Source: Burkholderiaceae bacterium (GTDB lineage Bacteria > Pseudomonadota > Gammaproteobacteria > Burkholderiales > Burkholderiaceae_E). From it: a stretch of 49,938 nt of DNA. The DNA lies in NCBI GenBank assembly GCA_024637155.1, contig JAGXFR010000044.1, positions 1-49,938 on the forward strand. Reading direction: 5' to 3'. Position 1 is the stretch's first letter. Each line of letters begins with the position of its first letter. The position numbers and the translations under genes were made by a program. Below the pieces are notes generated by a model that was not told where the DNA came from, ran no database searches, and saw nothing but the letters and a program-made list of their open reading frames with translations. This document shows positions 18,134-26,907 of this stretch, piece by piece.

Positions 18134-20059
18134 ATGACAGGGGAGAAGCACGCGATCGAGATGCCGTCCCGGATTCTGAGCCGGCGCGACATCGAGTTCC
18201 TGCTCTACGAGTGGCTCGGGGTGGAGCAGCTGTGCGCGCGCGAGCGTTTCAGCGAACATGGCCGCGAGACCTTCGACGCGATGCTCGACGCCTGCGAGCG
18301 CATTGCGACCGATCATTTCTATCCGATCAACAAGCTGCTCGACGAACAGGAACCGCACTTCGACGGCACGACGGTGCACACGCCGCCGCCGCTGAAGGCG
18401 GCGCTCGATGTGTTCGCCGCGGCGGGCATGCTGCTGGCCGGCCAGCCCGCCGAGTTCGACGGGATGCAACTGCCCTATGTGGTCGAGAAGGCGTGCTTCG
18501 CGTACTTCAGCGCGGCCAGCGTGGCGGCCTCGGGCTACGCGATGCTGACGCTGGGCAACGTCAACCTGCTGCACGCACATGCGAGCCCCGGGCAGATCGC
18601 CACCTGGGTGCCGCCGATGCTCGCCGGCCGCTTCTTCGGCACCATGTGCCTCTCGGAACCGCAGGCCGGCTCGTCGCTGGCCGATGTGCGCACGCGTGCC
18701 GAGGCGCAGCCCGACGGCAGCTACCGGCTGTTCGGCAACAAGATGTGGATCTCGGGCGGTGACCACGATCTGTCCGAGAACATCGTTCACCTCGTGCTGG
18801 CCAAGATTCCCGGAGCGGACGGCCGCCTGATTCCGGGCGTGAAGGGCATTTCGCTGTTCATCGTGCCGAAATGGCTGCTCGACGGGGAAGGGAACCCGGG
18901 CGAGCGCAACGACGTGACGGTGGCCGGGCTCAACCACAAGATGGGCTTTCGCGGCACCACCAACTGCCTGCTCAACTTCGGCGAGGGAGCGTTCCGGCCC
19001 GGCGGTGCCGCGGGTGCCGTCGGCTACCTGGTCGGCGAGGCGCACCAGGGGCTGGCGATCATGTTCCACATGATGAACGAGGCACGCATCGGTGTAGGCA
19101 CCGGTGCGGTGACGCTGGGCTACACCGGCTACCTGCACGCGCTCGACTACGCGCGCAACCGCCCGCAGGGCCGGGCGCTCGGTTCGCGCGATCCGAACTC
19201 GCCGCCGGTGCCGATCGTCGAACACACCGATGTGCGCCGCATGCTGCTGGCACAGAAGGCCTACGTCGAGGGTGGACTCGCGCTGACCCTGTGGTGTGCG
19301 CGCCTCGTCGACGAGGCCGCGACGGACCCGGCTGCGGAGCAGCGAGCCGATGCGGCGCGACTGCTGGACCTGCTCACGCCGATCGCCAAGAGCTGGCCTT
19401 CGCAATGGTGCCTGGCGGCCAACGACCTGGCGATCCAGGTGATGGGCGGCTACGGGTACACGCGCGACTACAACGTCGAGCAGTACTACCGCGACAACCG
19501 GCTCAATCCCATCCACGAGGGAACCCACGGCATTCAGGCACTCGACCTGCTTGGGCGCAAGCTCAAGCTCGACGGCGGACGCGCGTTGCGCCTCCTCGAG
19601 GCACGCATCGCCGAGACGGTCGTGCGCGCCGAGGCTACGGTGCCCTCGGGCGGGCGCGCTGTTGAAGCCGTACCGTCGGCCGGGGCGCAGGATGGCGAAT
19701 GGGCGGCGTACGGTGGCGACCTGGCGCGCTGGGGAGAACGCCTGTGGGCGACGGTCGCACGGCTGCAGGAGGGCGGCAATCCCGAGCTTTCGCTCGCCAA
19801 TGCCACGGTGTTCCTGGAAGCTTTCGGGCACTTCGTGGTGGCCTGGCAGTGGCTGGAGCAGGCGCTGTGTGCGCGCGCGGCGCTGGCGCCGGACGCCGCC
19901 GCGGCGAGCGCCTCACCACGCGAGCGGGACTTCTATTGCGGAAAACTGCAGGCGGCGCGGTATTTTTTGCGCTGGGAACTGCCGCGCATCGGGCCGATGC
20001 TGGATTTGCTCGACGCGCTGGATCCGACCGCGCTGGAGATGCGCGACGAGTGGTTTTGA
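18134..20059 (+). CDS. Acyl-CoA dehydrogenase with extended C-terminus (DmdC/AidB-like)
   Basis: FAD-dependent acyl-CoA dehydrogenase of 641 aa, far longer than the usual 380. N-terminal helical domain (to about residue 165), then a beta domain with GTMCLSEPQAGSSLADV and NKMWISGGDHDL. A C-terminal helical domain has QVMGGYGYTRDYNVEQYYRDNR and IHEGTHGIQ, and an extra helical region covers about 480-641. This layout is that of 3-methylmercaptopropionyl-CoA dehydrogenase-type and AidB-related enzymes. It sits 12 bp after the dehalogenase gene with GGGAG upstream, so the two are co-transcribed. Confidence 0.9.
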   Translation: MTGEKHAIEMPSRILSRRDIEFLLYEWLGVEQLCARERFSEHGRETFDAMLDACERIATDHFYPINKLLDEQEPHFDGTTVHTPPPLKAALDVFAAAGMLLAGQPAEFDGMQLPYVVEKACFAYFSAASVAASGYAMLTLGNVNLLHAHASPGQIATWVPPMLAGRFFGTMCLSEPQAGSSLADVRTRAEAQPDGSYRLFGNKMWISGGDHDLSENIVHLVLAKIPGADGRLIPGVKGISLFIVPKWLLDGEGNPGERNDVTVAGLNHKMGFRGTTNCLLNFGEGAFRPGGAAGAVGYLVGEAHQGLAIMFHMMNEARIGVGTGAVTLGYTGYLHALDYARNRPQGRALGSRDPNSPPVPIVEHTDVRRMLLAQKAYVEGGLALTLWCARLVDEAATDPAAEQRADAARLLDLLTPIAKSWPSQWCLAANDLAIQVMGGYGYTRDYNVEQYYRDNRLNPIHEGTHGIQALDLLGRKLKLDGGRALRLLEARIAETVVRAEATVPSGGRAVEAVPSAGAQDGEWAAYGGDLARWGERLWATVARLQEGGNPELSLANATVFLEAFGHFVVAWQWLEQALCARAALAPDAAAASASPRERDFYCGKLQAARYFLRWELPRIGPMLDLLDALDPTALEMRDEWF

Positions 20060-20128
20060 GGGATGGATGGGATGCCGGAATGATCGTCGACGGGCACGCC
20101 GTTGGACGACTTGAAACGGGAGGAGAGC

Positions 20129-20908
20129 ATGTCGGTACGCAAGCTGTTTGAACTGACGGGCCGCAAGGCCATCGTGACCGGTGGGTCGCGCGGCCTGGGC
20201 CTGCAGATCGCCGAGGCGCTCGGCGAGATGGGGGCGGAGGTGGTCATCGCGGCACGCAAGGCCGGCGAACTGGAGCAGGCGCGCGAGCACCTGACGAATC
20301 TGGACGTCGTCGCCCATGCGATTCCGGCCGATCTCGGTCAGCCGGAAGGGGTGGAACGCTTCGCGAACGCCGCGCTCGAGCACCTTGGTCACTGCGACAT
20401 CCTGGTCAACAATGCCGGCACCGCCTGGGGCGCGCCCGCCGAGGATCACCCCTACGAAGCCTGGCTGAAACTGATCAACCTGAACGTGAACGGCGTATTC
20501 CTGCTCACGCAGGCCATCGGCAAGCGCTCGATGATTCCGCGCGGCTACGGCCGCATCCTCAACGTCGCATCGATCGCCGGGCTGCGCGGCAATCCGGTGG
20601 GCGGCGGCGAGACGATCGCCTACAACACCTCCAAGGGTGCCCTGGTGAACTTCACCCGCACGCTGGCCGGCGAGTGGGGGCGCTACGGCATCACGGTGAA
20701 CGCGCTCGCACCGGGCTTCTTTCCCTCGAAGATGACACGCGCCACGCTCGCGGTGTACGGTGAGCGCTTCAAGGCCGCGACGCCGCTGCAGCGTCTGGGC
20801 GACGACGAGGACCTGCAGGGCGCGGCGGTGCTGCTGTGTTCGCAGGCGGGCAAGCACATCAGCGGACAGATCCTCGCCGTGGACGGCGGGGTCACCGCGG
20901 TTTTCTAG
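20129..20908 (+). CDS. SDR-family oxidoreductase
   Basis: Classical short-chain dehydrogenase, 259 aa. Cofactor motif TGGSRGLG (about 17-24), NNAG (about 94-97), and the catalytic Tyr165/Lys169 in YNTSK. The position-38/43 region AARKAGELEQA (basic) favours NADP(H). Strong GGGAGGAGAGC before the ATG. It resembles gluconate-5-dehydrogenase/3-ketoacyl reductase-like SDRs; substrate unknown. Confidence 0.92.
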   Translation: MSVRKLFELTGRKAIVTGGSRGLGLQIAEALGEMGAEVVIAARKAGELEQAREHLTNLDVVAHAIPADLGQPEGVERFANAALEHLGHCDILVNNAGTAWGAPAEDHPYEAWLKLINLNVNGVFLLTQAIGKRSMIPRGYGRILNVASIAGLRGNPVGGGETIAYNTSKGALVNFTRTLAGEWGRYGITVNALAPGFFPSKMTRATLAVYGERFKAATPLQRLGDDEDLQGAAVLLCSQAGKHISGQILAVDGGVTAVF

Positions 20909-20957
20909 GAGGCACCATGCACACGATGACGAAGCGGCAGACGGGGAGCGGACGCGC

Positions 20958-21392
20958 ATGACGGGCAAGGCTTTTCCGGTCACGATCCCGTTCCTGCACT
21001 GGATCGGGATCAAGATGGTCGAGCACGGTGCCGGTCGCGCGACGTTGGAGCTCGACGCCGTCGAGCACCATCAGAATTCCTTCGGCGTGGCGCACGGCGG
21101 CGTGCTGATGACGCTGCTCGACGTGGCGATGGCGATGGCGGGGCGCTCGCTCGCGCACGTCGACTCCGGCGAGATCGGCGTGAGCGCGAACGAACAGGGG
21201 ATGGTGACGATCGAGATGAAGACCACCTTCCTGCAGCCCGCACACGGCAAGCTGGTGGCCACCGGCCACTGCCTGCACCGCACCGCGACGCTGGCGTTCT
21301 GCGAGGCGGAAATTCTCGACGAGCGCGGCAAGATGGTGGCGCGCGGCAACGGCACCTTCAAGTATATCCGGCAGCGCAAGATCAGCGCCTGA
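20958..21392 (+). CDS. PaaI-type hotdog-fold thioesterase
   Basis: A 144-aa single-hotdog protein with the PaaI signature VAHGGVLMTLLDVAMA, including the HGG turn and a following Asp. Likely hydrolyses acyl-CoA to free acid and CoA, relieving CoA trapping in the pathway. It starts 49 bp after the SDR; alternative upstream starts lack family similarity. Confidence 0.85.
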   Translation: MTGKAFPVTIPFLHWIGIKMVEHGAGRATLELDAVEHHQNSFGVAHGGVLMTLLDVAMAMAGRSLAHVDSGEIGVSANEQGMVTIEMKTTFLQPAHGKLVATGHCLHRTATLAFCEAEILDERGKMVARGNGTFKYIRQRKISA

Positions 21393-21441
21393 GCGGCGCC
21401 TCGCGACACCGTCCAAGACCATTCAAGAAGGAAAGACGAAG

Positions 21442-22440
21442 ATGACAGAGAAGAATCTGCAGGTCGTGCTGGCCAGCCGCCCGAAAGGGCCGGCCACGGT
21501 CGAGAATTTCCGGCTCGTCGAAGCGCCGATCCCCGCGGCCGGACCCGGCGAAGTGCTGGTGCGCAACCACTACCTGTCGCTGGATCCGTACATGCGCGGG
21601 GCGATGGACGACGTGAAGTCCTACCGCGCGCCCCAGGCGATCGACGCGGTGATGCTCGGCGGCACGGTGGGCGAGGTGATCGCGACGAACAACCCGGCCT
21701 TCGCCGTCGGCGACAAGGTGGTCGGGATGCTCGGCTGGCAGCTCTACGGCGTTTCGGATGGGACGATGCTGCGCAAGATCGACACCACGCACATTCCGAT
21801 GTCGGCCTACCTCGGCGTCGTCGGCATGCCGGGCGCCACCGCCTGGTACGGACTCAACCGGATCATCACGCCGAAAGCGGGCGAGACCGTGGTCGTATCG
21901 GCGGCGAGCGGAGCGGTCGGATCGGTGGTCGGGCAGCTGGCCAAGGGGAAGGGCTGTCGGGCGGTCGGCATCGCCGGGGGTCCGGAGAAGTGCCGCGCGG
22001 TCACCGAGGAGTTCGGCTTCGATGCCTGCATCGACTACAAGGCCGGCAACCTGGCCGCGGACCTGAAGGCGGCGACGCCCGACGGAATCGACGGCTGCTT
22101 CGAGAATGTCGGCGGGGAGGGCTTCGACGCGGTGCTGGCGCGGATGAACGCCTTCGGGCGGATCGCCGTGTGCGGACTGATCGCCGGCTACGGCGGGCAA
22201 CCCATCCCGATTCGCAACGTGCGCTCGATTCTCGTCAACCGGCTCAGGGTCGAAGGCTTCATCGTCTCCGAGCATCTGGAACTGTGGCCGCAGGCGTTCG
22301 GCGAGATCGGCGCGCTGGTCGCCGGCGGCAAGCTCAAGTACCGCGAGACGGTGGCGCAGGGACTGGAAGCAGCGCCCGAGGCCTTCATCGGGTTGCTCGC
22401 CGGGCGCAACTTCGGCAAGCAGGTCGTCAAGCTGGTCTGA
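21442..22440 (+). CDS. NADP-dependent zinc-free MDR reductase (PTGR/CurA-like)
   Basis: Medium-chain dehydrogenase/reductase of 332 aa without catalytic zinc ligands. N-terminal GroES-like domain with HYLSLDPYMRGAMDD, typical of the leukotriene B4 12-hydroxydehydrogenase/CurA group. Rossmann domain with SAASGAVGSVVGQLAKGKG, then CGLIAGYGGQ. Such enzymes reduce the alpha,beta double bond of enones or enoyl compounds. AAGGAAAGACGAAG precedes the ATG. The substrate in this operon is unknown. Confidence 0.9.
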   Translation: MTEKNLQVVLASRPKGPATVENFRLVEAPIPAAGPGEVLVRNHYLSLDPYMRGAMDDVKSYRAPQAIDAVMLGGTVGEVIATNNPAFAVGDKVVGMLGWQLYGVSDGTMLRKIDTTHIPMSAYLGVVGMPGATAWYGLNRIITPKAGETVVVSAASGAVGSVVGQLAKGKGCRAVGIAGGPEKCRAVTEEFGFDACIDYKAGNLAADLKAATPDGIDGCFENVGGEGFDAVLARMNAFGRIAVCGLIAGYGGQPIPIRNVRSILVNRLRVEGFIVSEHLELWPQAFGEIGALVAGGKLKYRETVAQGLEAAPEAFIGLLAGRNFGKQVVKLV

Positions 22441-22454
22441 ATCGGGAGAGGAGC

Positions 22455-23336
22455 ATGCGCGAATTCACGGGCCGCGTTGCGGTGATCACCGGGGCCGCCA
22501 GTGGTTTCGGGCGAGAGTTCGCCCGGATCGGGGCGGGCCTCGGAATGAAGCTGGTGCTGGCCGACGTGGACGAGGCCGGGCTCGAAGCCACGTCGGAAGA
22601 ACTGCGGCGCGCCGGCGCGGCATGCATCGCCGTGCGCACCGACGTGAGCCGCGCCGACGATATGGCGCATCTGGCGCGGCGCACGCTCGCCGAGTTCGAC
22701 GGCGTGCACCTGCTCTTCAACAACGCCGGAGTCGGCAGCGGCGGGCTGGTCTGGGAAAGTTCGCGCGAGGACTGGGAGTGGGTGCTCGGCGTGAATCTGT
22801 GGGGCGTGATCCACGGCATTCGCGAGTTCGTGCCGACGATGCTGGCGCAGGACGGCGAGGCCCACGTGGTCAACACCGCCTCGGTGGCCGGGCTGCTCTC
22901 GGCGCCGGGGATGGGGGTCTACAACGTCAGCAAGCACGCGGTCGTCACGCTCACCGAGACGCTGTTCCACGACCTGCGGGTCGCGGGTTCGCAGATCGGC
23001 ACCTCTTTGCTGTGTCCGGCTTTCGTCCCCACCGGCATCCACGAGTCCGAACGCAACCGTCCCGACGCGCTGCGCAACGCCGAGCCGCCGACCGCCTCGC
23101 AGCGCATCGCGCAGGCGAGCACGGCAAAGGCGGTGACTTCGGGGCGCGTGACGGCGGCGCAGGTGGCGGAGCTCACGTTCGAGGCGATCCGCGAGAAGCG
23201 CTTCTACGTGCTCTCGCACCCCAAGATCCTCAACTCGGTCGGCTTGCGGCTGGAGGACATTCTGGCGTTGCGCAATCCGAGCGACCCCTTCACCTACAAG
23301 CCCGAAGTGGCCGCGCGGCCGGCTCCCGAGCGATGA
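22455..23336 (+). CDS. SDR-family oxidoreductase
   Basis: A second short-chain dehydrogenase, 293 aa, with TGAASGFG at the dinucleotide fold (Asp after beta-2, LADVDEAG, favours NAD), NNAGVG, and catalytic YNVSK. A C-terminal extension of about 40 residues ends LRNPSDPFTYKPE. Starts 14 bp after the MDR gene with AGAGGAGC before the ATG. Confidence 0.92.
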   Translation: MREFTGRVAVITGAASGFGREFARIGAGLGMKLVLADVDEAGLEATSEELRRAGAACIAVRTDVSRADDMAHLARRTLAEFDGVHLLFNNAGVGSGGLVWESSREDWEWVLGVNLWGVIHGIREFVPTMLAQDGEAHVVNTASVAGLLSAPGMGVYNVSKHAVVTLTETLFHDLRVAGSQIGTSLLCPAFVPTGIHESERNRPDALRNAEPPTASQRIAQASTAKAVTSGRVTAAQVAELTFEAIREKRFYVLSHPKILNSVGLRLEDILALRNPSDPFTYKPEVAARPAPER

Positions 23337-23367
23337 ACCGGGGCTGCCCGCAGGGCGGAGAGTTGCG

Positions 23368-24270
23368 ATGAGCGTCGCGCTGAGCAGCGGCCACTACTGC
23401 GAGGTGGCGCCCGGGATTCGGCTCCACTACGCGCAGGCGGGCGCGCCGGATGCGCCGCTGATGCTCTTCCTGCACGGCTTCCCCGAGTTCTGGTATGCGT
23501 GGCGCGCGCTGCTCCCGGCGCTCGGCGAGGACTTCCACGCAGTTGCGCCGGACCTGCGCGGCTTCAATCTCTCGAGCAAGCCCACCGAGGTCGAGGCCTA
23601 TCGCGCGGGCGCGATCGTCAAGGACCTGCGCGGCCTGATGCGCGGACTCGGCCACGAGCGCTGCACGCTGGTGGCGCACGACTGGGGCGGCGCGGCTGCC
23701 TGGACGCTCGCGATCGCGCATCCGGCGCTGGTCGAGCGGCTGGTGATCCTGAACTCGCCGCACCCGGTGCTCTTCGCGCGCGCGCTCGCCGCGGATCCCG
23801 CGCAGCAGGCGGCCAGCGAATACATGAACTGGCTGCGCCGGCCCGGCTCCGAAGAGCTGCTTGCCGCGAACGACTGCGCGCTGCTCACCGGCTTCTTTCT
23901 GCGCATGGGTGCCGCTTCTTGGTTTCAGGGCGCGCTCGCCGATGCCTACCGCGCGGCGTGGGCCCAGTCCGGCGCGATTGCCGGGGGCGTCAACTACTAT
24001 CGGGCCACGCCGCTGCATCCGCCCACCGACGCGGATCCCGGGGCGCGCGCAGTGGACTTGCGCGACGAGGACTTCATCGTGCGCGTTCCGACCAAGGTGA
24101 TCTGGGGCGAACGCGACACCGCGCTGCTGCCGGGACTGCTCGACGGGCTGGATCGACTCGTTCCCGATTTGACGCTCGTGCGCTGGCCGCAGGCGTCGCA
24201 CTGGCTGATTCACGAGCACCCGGAGCAGGCGATCGAGGAAATCCGGGTCTTTGCGCGCGCCGGCCGCTGA
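23368..24270 (+). CDS. Epoxide-hydrolase-like alpha/beta hydrolase
   Basis: A 300-aa hydrolase. HGFPEFWYAWR carries the oxyanion hole, nucleophile D105 lies in VAHDWGGA, the acid is D250 in WGERDT and the base H278 in ASHWLIHEHP. An Asp nucleophile and DLRGFNLSSKP are shared by epoxide hydrolases and fluoroacetate dehalogenases. The His-Trp-Tyr halide pocket of the latter is not evident, and cap tyrosines (NYYRA) favour epoxide hydrolase. The ATG at 23368 is taken as start. It is the second Asp-nucleophile hydrolase in the operon. Confidence 0.85.
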   Translation: MSVALSSGHYCEVAPGIRLHYAQAGAPDAPLMLFLHGFPEFWYAWRALLPALGEDFHAVAPDLRGFNLSSKPTEVEAYRAGAIVKDLRGLMRGLGHERCTLVAHDWGGAAAWTLAIAHPALVERLVILNSPHPVLFARALAADPAQQAASEYMNWLRRPGSEELLAANDCALLTGFFLRMGAASWFQGALADAYRAAWAQSGAIAGGVNYYRATPLHPPTDADPGARAVDLRDEDFIVRVPTKVIWGERDTALLPGLLDGLDRLVPDLTLVRWPQASHWLIHEHPEQAIEEIRVFARAGR

Positions 24271-24297
24271 ACACGCTGGCGGCGAAGGAGAGCAGGC

Positions 24298-24723
24298 ATG
24301 CCACGAGAGGATTTCGCATTCAGCCACCGTCTGCGGGTTCGCTGGGCCGAAGCGGACATGCAGGGCGTGGTCTTCAACGGACATTACATGACCTACTGCG
24401 ACGTGGCGATCACCGAGTACTGGCGGGCGGTGTGCGATGGTGACACGGCGAAGCTGCGCGAGGTGTTCGATCGCATGTACGTGGTGCGCGCGGCGCTCGA
24501 TTACCATCGCCCGGCGCGCTTCGACGATGAACTCGATGTCTGCGCCCGCACCAGCCGGCTGGGTGGCTCGAGCATGCAGGTGCTCTTCGAGATCCACCGC
24601 GGCGACGAACACCTGGTGAGCGGCGAGAGCGTGTACGTTCACGCCGAGAAAGGTGCGTCGGTGCGCGTGCCCGAATCCTTGCGCGAAGCGATCCTGCGCT
24701 TCGAGCGCGTCGCGCCGCAATGA
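24298..24723 (+). CDS. 4-hydroxybenzoyl-CoA-type (YbgC-like) thioesterase
   Basis: A 141-aa hotdog thioesterase of the 4HBT class. The motif RWAEADMQGVVFNGHYMTYCD holds the catalytic Asp (about D20). FERVAPQ ends the protein. GAAGGAGAGCAGGC precedes the ATG. It differs in class from the PaaI-type enzyme at 20958, so the operon encodes two unrelated thioesterase types. Confidence 0.88.
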   Translation: MPREDFAFSHRLRVRWAEADMQGVVFNGHYMTYCDVAITEYWRAVCDGDTAKLREVFDRMYVVRAALDYHRPARFDDELDVCARTSRLGGSSMQVLFEIHRGDEHLVSGESVYVHAEKGASVRVPESLREAILRFERVAPQ

Positions 24724-24772
24724 GGGGCGGGCGGCCACGCGACGCGGATCCGCCGGCGCCCCTCGTGAGTTC

Positions 24773-25237
24773 ATGACGCACGGCGACTCCGAGCCCGTGC
24801 TGCGCCTCGTCCTGGGGTCGTGGGAGGAACTGCGCGAGGACGCCGAACCCGTGCGCCGCGCCGTGTTCGTCCACGAGCAGGGCTGCGACGAGACGCGCGA
24901 GTGGGATGCGTTCGATGCCGCTTCCTTGCACTGCGTCGCCTACCGCGGCGACGAGCCGGTGGGGACCGCTCGTTTGCTGCCGGCGGGCAGGATCGGCAGA
25001 ATGGCGGTGACTGCCGCACATCGGCGGCGCGGATTCGCCAGCCGGATTCTCGAGCGCCTCGTTGCAGCCGCCGCCGCGCGTGGTGACCTGCAGCTCGTTT
25101 TGCATGCACAGGTGGCCGCCGCCGATTTCTACCGGCGCCACGGTTTCCGGAGCGAAGGAAACCGTTTCGACGAGGAAGGTATTGCACACGTCCTGATGCG
25201 CCGCCACCTCGGTGCAACCGGAGAGAAGCAACCATGA
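24773..25237 (+). CDS. GNAT-family N-acetyltransferase (ElaA-like)
   Basis: A 154-aa acetyltransferase fold. The N-terminal VRRAVFVHEQGCDETREWDAFD is typical of ElaA/YjcF-like proteins. The acetyl-CoA loop is in RMAVTAAHRRRGFASRIL, and HAQVAAADFYRRHGF forms the C-terminal motif. The substrate is unknown. Its stop overlaps the next gene's ATG (ATGA). The ribosome-binding site before the ATG at 24773 is weak. Confidence 0.85.
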   Translation: MTHGDSEPVLRLVLGSWEELREDAEPVRRAVFVHEQGCDETREWDAFDAASLHCVAYRGDEPVGTARLLPAGRIGRMAVTAAHRRRGFASRILERLVAAAAARGDLQLVLHAQVAAADFYRRHGFRSEGNRFDEEGIAHVLMRRHLGATGEKQP

Positions 25238-25962
25238 TTCGAATCCTCACGACCCGTGCTCGCCGTGCGCTGAGCACAGCACTGCTGGCAGGGTTCACCG
25301 GAATCGCAGCCTTGGGTACACCCGTCGCGGTCAGCGCCGGAGCGCTCGACGGCATCACCGACGGCGAGGCGAGCGGCGCGCTGCGCGATGCGCTCACCCG
25401 CGGCGCAGGGGCGGCCGTCAGCCGGCTTGGCAAGGCCGGCGGATTCATGAACGACCCCGAGGTCCGCATTCCGCTGCCCGCCGGCTTGCGTCAGGGCGAG
25501 AGCCTGATGCGGATGATGGGCAAGGGCCGCGACCTCGACGCGCTGCTGGCGGCGATGAACCGGGCCGCCGAACTCGCCGTGCCGAAGGCCAAGACGCTGC
25601 TCACGGACGCGGTGAAGTCGATGTCGGTGGAGGATGCCAAGGGGATCCTCACCGGCGGCGACGACTCCGTGACGAGGTTCTTTCGCGCGAAGACCGAAAC
25701 CGGCCTCACCGAGCAATTCCTGCCGGCCGTCTCGACGCAGGTCTCGAAACTGGGCCTCGCGCAGAGCTACGACCGCCTCGCCGGGAAGGGGGCGAAGTTT
25801 GGTCTGGTGGACGAGGAGTCGGCGAGCATGGACCGCTACGTGACGGCCCGCGCGCTCGACGGGCTCTACCTGATGATCGCCCGCGAGGAGCGCGCGCTGC
25901 GCGCCAATCCGCTCAAGGCCGGCAGCGATCTGCTCGGCAAGGTCTTCGGCCGGCTGCGCTGA
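25234..25962 (+). CDS. DUF4197 domain protein, exported
   Basis: A 242-aa protein with a twin-basic n-region and hydrophobic signal (about residues 10-35, ALLAGFTGIAALGTPVAVSAG). The body matches DUF4197: GLRQGESLMRMMGKG, KAKTLLTDAVKSMSVEDAKGILTGGDDSVTRFFR, and ARALDGLYLMIAREE. Predicted periplasmic or lipid-bilayer associated; function unknown in the family. GGAGAGAAGCAACC precedes the ATG. It overlaps the GNAT gene by 4 bp. Confidence 0.88.
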   Translation: MIRILTTRARRALSTALLAGFTGIAALGTPVAVSAGALDGITDGEASGALRDALTRGAGAAVSRLGKAGGFMNDPEVRIPLPAGLRQGESLMRMMGKGRDLDALLAAMNRAAELAVPKAKTLLTDAVKSMSVEDAKGILTGGDDSVTRFFRAKTETGLTEQFLPAVSTQVSKLGLAQSYDRLAGKGAKFGLVDEESASMDRYVTARALDGLYLMIAREERALRANPLKAGSDLLGKVFGRLR

Positions 25963-25989
25963 AATGCCGCTCGGGGTGCCGCCCGCGCG

Positions 25990-26907
25990 TCAGCTCGCGG
26001 GGCGCAGGCCCTGCGTCTCGGCGCCGCCCGGCGCCGCCGCGTCGAGGCGAAATGCGGTGCGGCGGTCCCGATAACCTGCGCCCGGGGCACCCGGAACCTG
26101 CCAGCTGCGTTCGTGCATCTCGACGCGACCGTCGCGGGTCACCTGGATCAGGCTCGATGAGCGCGTGCCATAGGGAATCGGCGGGTCGGCCCGGTCACCC
26201 GCCACGAACACGGGCGCCAGCAGCCGTTCGCGGGCGATGCCGACCCCGGTGACGGGAAGTCGGGCGTCCTCGGGCAGCGATTCGTCGGTGAGCGCGGCGA
26301 ACCAGGCCTCGGTGTCCGCGACCGCTCCGGAGCCAGTGCCAGAAGCGCCCGTGCCGGGCAGCGCATTCGCGGCGTTCTCCCCGGTGAATGCCGCGCGCAG
26401 CAGCGCCATTTTCGGCCACGGCGCGTCGAGGGCCCCGTTCGAAATCACGTGGACGCCCGGCAGAATCGGCTGAAGCATCGGCTCGGGGCGGTTGGTGACG
26501 CACCAGGCGCCTGCCGGCTCCGCCAGATCGAAGAGCAGCAGGGAAAATCCGGCGTAACGCCGGGCCTCGGCGGTGACGCGCAGGGCGTAGGCCTCTGCGG
26601 ACTCGCCTGCCGGGGCGCCGGAGCGCGCGGGCGCGACGAAATCCGCCACCAGCGCGCCCCGTGACGGCTGCCCGAGCGTAGGTTCGGGCACACCCTGGCG
26701 GAAGTTGGTCAGCGCAGCGATCCGGCCACAGCGCGCCACCAGCAGCCAGCCGCCGCCGCCGAGCAGATCACGGCCGCCGAATACGCCCGGCGCGTCCGCC
26801 CACCAGTGCGCCGCTGCGGTCGCGCGCTCGTGGAATTCGTCCCGATTCGCCGCCAGGGTGAGCCGGACGGGTCCGTGCGGCACGAACGCGAAGCCGATCA
26901 GGCACAT
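25990..26907 (-). CDS. NRDE family protein (TANGO2-like)
   Basis: A 305-aa protein starting MCLIGFAF with Cys2, the N-terminal-nucleophile-like position of this family. The NRDE motif lies in TLAANRDEFHERAT, followed by GGRDLLGGGGWL and NFRQG. Human TANGO2 relatives are linked to haem or lipid handling; the bacterial role is uncertain. Its ATG overlaps the ygfZ stop (TGATG), so translation is likely coupled. It converges on the DUF4197 gene. Confidence 0.9.
   Translation of the reverse strand: MCLIGFAFVPHGPVRLTLAANRDEFHERATAAAHWWADAPGVFGGRDLLGGGGWLLVARCGRIAALTNFRQGVPEPTLGQPSRGALVADFVAPARSGAPAGESAEAYALRVTAEARRYAGFSLLLFDLAEPAGAWCVTNRPEPMLQPILPGVHVISNGALDAPWPKMALLRAAFTGENAANALPGTGASGTGSGAVADTEAWFAALTDESLPEDARLPVTGVGIARERLLAPVFVAGDRADPPIPYGTRSSSLIQVTRDGRVEMHERSWQVPGAPGAGYRDRRTAFRLDAAAPGGAETQGLRPAS

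Noticed and set aside
16934..19831. 965-aa minus-strand open frame
   Set aside because: Antisense to the dehalogenase and acyl-CoA dehydrogenase genes; composition typical of GC-driven shadows.
23368..24270. Fluoroacetate dehalogenase assignment for the second Asp hydrolase
   Set aside because: The nucleophile and DLRG motif fit, but the His-Trp-Tyr halide pocket is not visible; epoxide-hydrolase-like is safer.
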